8,989 bases of DNA from an uncultured Eubacteriales bacterium. Its GTDB lineage: Bacteria > Bacillota_A > Clostridia > Oscillospirales > Oscillospiraceae. Below, in pieces: positions 6,804-8,989 of this stretch. The stretch is taken from the NCBI GenBank assembly GCA_949451265.1, contig CASTQR010000054.1, positions 1 through 8,989 on the forward strand, given 5' to 3'. How positions within the stretch are numbered: position 1 is the first letter of the stretch; each line of letters begins with the position of its first letter. Made by a program: the position numbers and the translations under genes. Below the pieces are notes generated by a model. That model was not told the origin of the DNA and did no database searches. It worked only from the letters and a program-made list of their open reading frames with translations.

Positions 6804-6836
6804 GCCGGGCGGGGGGCGGCCACGCCCTCCCCCGGC
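6804..6836 (+). promoter_or_regulatory. Long GC-rich hairpin between flgE and swrD
   Basis: GCCGGG (6804-6809) plus GGGGGGC (6811-6817) pair with GCCCTCC (6824-6830) plus CCCGGC (6831-6836). This gives a 13-bp stem with one bulged C (6810), one G-U pair and a 6-base loop. No T-run follows, so complete termination is unlikely. It begins 21 bases after the flgE stop, suiting a 3'-end protecting or partially terminating element for abundant flgE mRNA (inference). Confidence 0.7.
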
Positions 6837-6861
6837 ATACCCCCGTGGCCCTCAGGAAAAT

Positions 6862-6877
6862 GGAGGTTGACACCATG
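6862..6877 (+). promoter_or_regulatory. swrD/flbD ribosome binding site fixing the ATG start
   Basis: GGAGGT at 6862-6867 is 7 bases before ATG 6875. The in-frame GTG at 6845 would place the Shine-Dalgarno inside the gene and add ten residues foreign to the family, so 6875 is the start. Confidence 0.85.
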
Positions 6878-7090
6878 ATCGTTTTGACAAAACGAAACCA
6901 CGAGAAATTCCTTGTAAACCATACCCAGATCGAGTACATTGAAAGCATTCCCGAATCCAAGATCGTCATGATGAACCACGACTTTTACCTCGTGCGGGAG
7001 AGCACCGAGGAGATCATAGAGAAGATCGCCAAGTACAACGCCAAGGTGATGGACATCCACCGGGAGATCAGCGTTGTAGACAAGCGGTAA
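6875..7090 (+). CDS. swrD: FlbD-family flagellar protein SwrD
   Basis: This 71-residue protein belongs to the FlbD family. Its B. subtilis member SwrD (formerly YlzI), also encoded directly after flgE, is reported to increase flagellar motor power and to be needed for swarming. The family pattern is MIVLTKRNHEKFLVNHTQIEYIESIPESKIVMMNHDFYLVRESTEEIIEKI (1-51): a small beta-rich fold ending in a VxES-EEIIEKI helix. A polar tail (52-71) follows. No membrane segment is present, so it is likely cytoplasmic. Its position just before motA and motB fits a role at the stator, although the mechanism is not settled. Do not confuse it with the unrelated Caulobacter regulator also called FlbD. Family assignment is strong; function transfer from Bacillus is inference. 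Confidence 0.9.
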   Translation: MIVLTKRNHEKFLVNHTQIEYIESIPESKIVMMNHDFYLVRESTEEIIEKIAKYNAKVMDIHREISVVDKR

Positions 7091-7109
7091 GCCCAAGACA
7101 AAAAAGGCG

Positions 7110-7136
7110 ACCGGGCAGCCTGTGCCCCCGCCCGGT
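7110..7136 (+). promoter_or_regulatory. Hairpin with a competing alternative stem upstream of motA
   Basis: ACCGGGC (7110-7116) and GCCCGGT (7130-7136) form a perfect 7-bp stem around a 13-base loop. A mutually exclusive stem, GGGCA (7113-7117) with TGCCC (7123-7127), has a 5-base loop. The hairpin ends two bases before the motA Shine-Dalgarno GGAGGT (7139-7144), so it could affect ribosome access. A run of six A (7100-7105) precedes it. Regulatory action is inferred. Confidence 0.55.
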
Positions 7137-7155
7137 TTGGAGGTAGTGCTGTAGT

Positions 7156-7995
7156 ATGAATATTACATATATCATCGGCGTCGTTGCGGCCATTCTGGTG
7201 TTCCTGCTGGGCTGCGTGCTGGGCATCAACATCCCCCCGCAGGAGGGCGTGGATATAATCACATTCACTCCCCAAAACCTCTGGAACTTCTTCGACGCGG
7301 CCAGTATCTTCATCGTCATCGGATGTACCTTTGCCATCGTGGTGGCCAGCTTTCCGGGCAAGACCCTGGGCTCCATCCCCAAGCACTTCGGGGTGATCCT
7401 GAACGCCAACAAGTTCAAGCCGCTGGACATCATCGACCAGCTGGTGGAGCTGGCCCAGACCGCCCGGAAAAACGGTCTGCTGGCCCTGGAGGGCAAGGCC
7501 AACGAGCAGGAGGACCCCTTCTTCAAGCAGGCCATCATGCTGATCGTGGACGCCAACGACCCGGACAAGGTGCGGGCTATCCTGGAGAACGACATCGAGT
7601 GTATGTCCGCCCGGCACGAGGACGCGGCGGCGCTGTACGACAAGGCGTCGGCGGTGGCCCCGGCCTTCGGCATGGTGGGCACCCTGGTGGGCCTGATCAA
7701 TATGCTGAAAACCATGGACCCCACCACCGGCGGCGGCGACCTGGGCAAGAATATGTCCACCGCCCTGGTGACCACGCTGTACGGCTGTATCCTGGCCCAT
7801 ATGATCTTCGGGCCCATCGCCAACAACCTGCGTATCCGGGACAGCGAGGAGGTTCTCTGCAAGGAGATCATCGTGGAGGGCATCATGTCCATCCAGTCCG
7901 GCGAAAACCCCAAGGCCCTGCGGGAAAAGCTGCTGACCTACATCTCCCAGCGGGACCGGGACGCGGAGCCCAAGGCCTCCGGCGGCGGGGAGTAA
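7156..7995 (+). CDS. motA: Flagellar motor stator protein MotA (sodium-type, PomA/MotP-like)
   Basis: MotA and MotB form the ion-driven stator in the inner membrane, and MotA's cytoplasmic loop pushes FliG. The 279-residue protein has four membrane segments (about 4-24, 45-66, 166-185, 201-223) and a large cytoplasmic loop. The loop carries Arg104 and Glu112 in ARKNGLLALE, matching E. coli MotA R90/E98 that contact FliG. Conserved prolines are Pro169 (E. coli P173) and Pro220 (E. coli P222). Thr176 in PAFGMVGTLVGL and VTTLYG (205-210) match Na+ stators PomA/MotP rather than the Ala found in H+-type MotA of E. coli and B. subtilis, so Na+ coupling is suggested. ATG 7156 follows GGAGGT at 7139-7144 with an 11-base spacer. 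The motB gene starts 37 bases downstream. Confidence 0.95.
   Translation: MNITYIIGVVAAILVFLLGCVLGINIPPQEGVDIITFTPQNLWNFFDAASIFIVIGCTFAIVVASFPGKTLGSIPKHFGVILNANKFKPLDIIDQLVELAQTARKNGLLALEGKANEQEDPFFKQAIMLIVDANDPDKVRAILENDIECMSARHEDAAALYDKASAVAPAFGMVGTLVGLINMLKTMDPTTGGGDLGKNMSTALVTTLYGCILAHMIFGPIANNLRIRDSEEVLCKEIIVEGIMSIQSGENPKALREKLLTYISQRDRDAEPKASGGGE
7375..7394 (+). repeat. 20-nt inverted repeat, copy 2 (inside motA)
   Basis: These bases are the exact reverse complement of 6158-6177 in flgE, 1197 bases upstream (edge to edge). In motA they encode the IPKHFGV segment (74-80) of the cytoplasmic region after the second membrane helix. This is ordinary MotA sequence with the usual codons, so motA looks like the original of the pair. 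Confidence 0.9.
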
Positions 7996-8032
7996 CTGAG
8001 ACAGACGTGCGGTATCAGGAGGTACATTCGTT

Positions 8033-8872
8033 ATGGCGAAAAAGAAAGGCGGCGGAGGCGGCGGCGCCAACTGGATGGACACCTATGGCGACATGGTGAC
8101 CCTTCTGCTGTGCTTCTTCGTGCTGCTGTACTCCATGTCCACCATCAGCGAGGAGAAGTGGAGGGCCATCCTCCAGAGCTTCAACCCCAACGCGGTGGTG
8201 ACCACCACCGACCCCAGCGGCGAGAGCGGGCCCTATGCAGACCCGGATATCGGGGACCAGATGCCGGGCTTGCAGGATCCGGCCACCACCCAGGATACGG
8301 TGGACGACATGATGAAGGAGCTGATAGCCGCCCTGGAGCAGTATGCCAAGCAGGACGGGCTGGACAGCGCGATCTCCGTGACAGAGGAAAACGGCCGGAT
8401 TTTCGTGGCCCTGTCCGACAAGGCCATGTTCTACGGGAACTCGGAGAAGCTGCTGCCCGGCGCGGACGAGATCCTCATGGGCGTGTGCGGCATCCTGGAC
8501 AAGTCCAAGGTGGCCATTGAGGAGATCCGGGTGGTGGGGCACACCGCCCAGCTCTCCGACACCCAGCCCAACGAGCCGAAGGGCGACTGGGAGCTGTCCA
8601 GTATGCGGGCCGCCGTGGTGACCACCTTTATCCACGAACACAGCACCATCCACCCCGCCCGCCTGGAGGGCGTGGCCAAGGGCCAGTGGGACCCCATCGG
8701 CGACAACCAGGGGGAGGAGGGCAAGGCCCCCAACCGCCGGGTGGAGATCGTCATCAGCGCCAAGGAGATCGGCTCCGAGCTGAACAAGGAGCTGGAGAAG
8801 ATCACAGGCGAGGGCGGCCTGACGATCCAGCAGCCCGCGCCCAGCTCCGCCCCGGCGCAGAGCCCGACATAG
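8033..8872 (+). CDS. motB: Flagellar motor stator protein MotB
   Basis: MotB carries the ion-binding Asp and anchors the stator to peptidoglycan. The 279-residue product has a short basic, Gly-rich N-terminus (MAKKKGGGGGG), then one membrane helix about 19-38. That helix carries the essential Asp20 in YGDMVTLLLCFFVLLYSMS, with a CFFVLL pattern resembling PomB. A linker and plug region follows (about 40-115), then an OmpA-like peptidoglycan-binding domain (about 120-242) with VVGHTAQ (167-173), WELSSMRAAVV (186-196) and NRRVEIVI (234-241). The usual GHTD is GHTA here, while the Arg at 192 is kept. A 37-residue polar Pro/Ser/Gln tail ends the protein. ATG 8033 follows AGGAGGT (8017-8023). Pairing with motA is by position. 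Whether it is a MotB, MotS or PomB type depends on ion use. Confidence 0.95.
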   Translation: MAKKKGGGGGGANWMDTYGDMVTLLLCFFVLLYSMSTISEEKWRAILQSFNPNAVVTTTDPSGESGPYADPDIGDQMPGLQDPATTQDTVDDMMKELIAALEQYAKQDGLDSAISVTEENGRIFVALSDKAMFYGNSEKLLPGADEILMGVCGILDKSKVAIEEIRVVGHTAQLSDTQPNEPKGDWELSSMRAAVVTTFIHEHSTIHPARLEGVAKGQWDPIGDNQGEEGKAPNRRVEIVISAKEIGSELNKELEKITGEGGLTIQQPAPSSAPAQSPT

Positions 8873-8913
8873 CAAGCCAAGCAGAAACGCAGAAGATCAG
8901 GTGAGGTGATCCC

Positions 8914-8989
8914 ATGCCCGAAGTATTGTCGCAGAGCCAAATCGACGCGCTGCTGAACTCCATGCGCAGCGGCGGCGACGCGGACAAGG
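8914..8989 (+). CDS. fliM: Flagellar motor switch protein FliM, N-terminal start (3' truncated by window edge)
   Basis: Only 25 codons are visible. ATG 8914 follows GAGGTG (8903-8908). The peptide MPEVLSQSQIDALLNSMRSG matches the conserved N-terminal CheY-P binding motif (LSQxEIDALL) of the C-ring switch protein FliM; the usual Glu is Gln here. FliY/FliN of Firmicutes share this motif, so FliY is the alternative, but the M-x-EVLSQ start and the operon order favour FliM. The gap from motB is 41 bases and contains no fliL. Confidence 0.8.
   Translation, partial: MPEVLSQSQIDALLNSMRSGGDADK

Noticed and set aside
6845..6874. GTG start for swrD giving 81 residues
   Set aside because: The strong Shine-Dalgarno at 6862-6867 would fall within the gene, and the ATG at 6875 gives the 71-residue length and N-terminus of the family.
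5500..6969. 489-codon open frame on the - strand opposite flgE
   Set aside because: Shadow of flgE with low-complexity Val/Gly/His composition and no family match. It does contain IPKHFGV from the inverted repeat, which is reported as a finding on DNA, not as a gene.
8048..8065. Gly-codon run in motB as a phase-variable repeat
   Set aside because: Six imperfect GGC/GGA triplets are too short and in steps of three, so they would not switch the frame.

Overview
The window is a dense, single-strand piece of a flagellar (fla/che-type) operon from a GC-rich Firmicute. All genes lie on the + strand with short gaps and good Shine-Dalgarno sequences. The order fliG-fliH-fliI-fliJ-fliK-flgD-(flagellar operon protein)-flgE-swrD/flbD-motA-motB-fliM is the Clostridia/Bacillus layout. 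The high GC content with strong third-position GC bias, and the motAB pair embedded in the operon, suggest a motile high-GC Clostridia member (for example Oscillospiraceae-like gut bacteria). The exact taxon is inference.

Layout: 1-443, 3' part of fliG (C-ring torque protein). 436-3113, fliH, fliI and fliJ, the cytoplasmic ATPase complex of the flagellar export apparatus. 3188-5401, fliK (hook-length ruler), flgD (hook cap) and a small conserved protein known only as a flagellar operon protein. 5506-6783, flgE (hook). 6875-7090, swrD/flbD, linked in Bacillus subtilis to motor power. 7156-8872, motA and motB, the stator. 8914-8989, the first 25 codons of fliM (C-ring switch protein). The genes therefore cover the rotor/switch, the export ATPase, hook assembly and the stator. 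No gap exceeds 300 bases. No RNA genes, insertion sequences, CRISPR arrays or convincing promoters were seen.

This is mostly a core motility locus, not an exotic island. The unexplained features are: (1) a perfect 20-nt inverted repeat shared by the middle of flgE (6158-6177) and the 5' part of motA (7375-7394), whose flgE copy lies in a patch of atypical base composition; (2) an RNA-type hairpin in each of the four gaps of more than 60 nt (before fliK, flgE, swrD and motA) and none noticed in the shorter gaps, with flgE bracketed by two very GC-rich stems; (3) stator residues of the sodium type (PomA/MotP-like); (4) a MotB peptidoglycan motif lacking its usual Asp; (5) absence of ylxF after fliJ and of fliL between motB and fliM.
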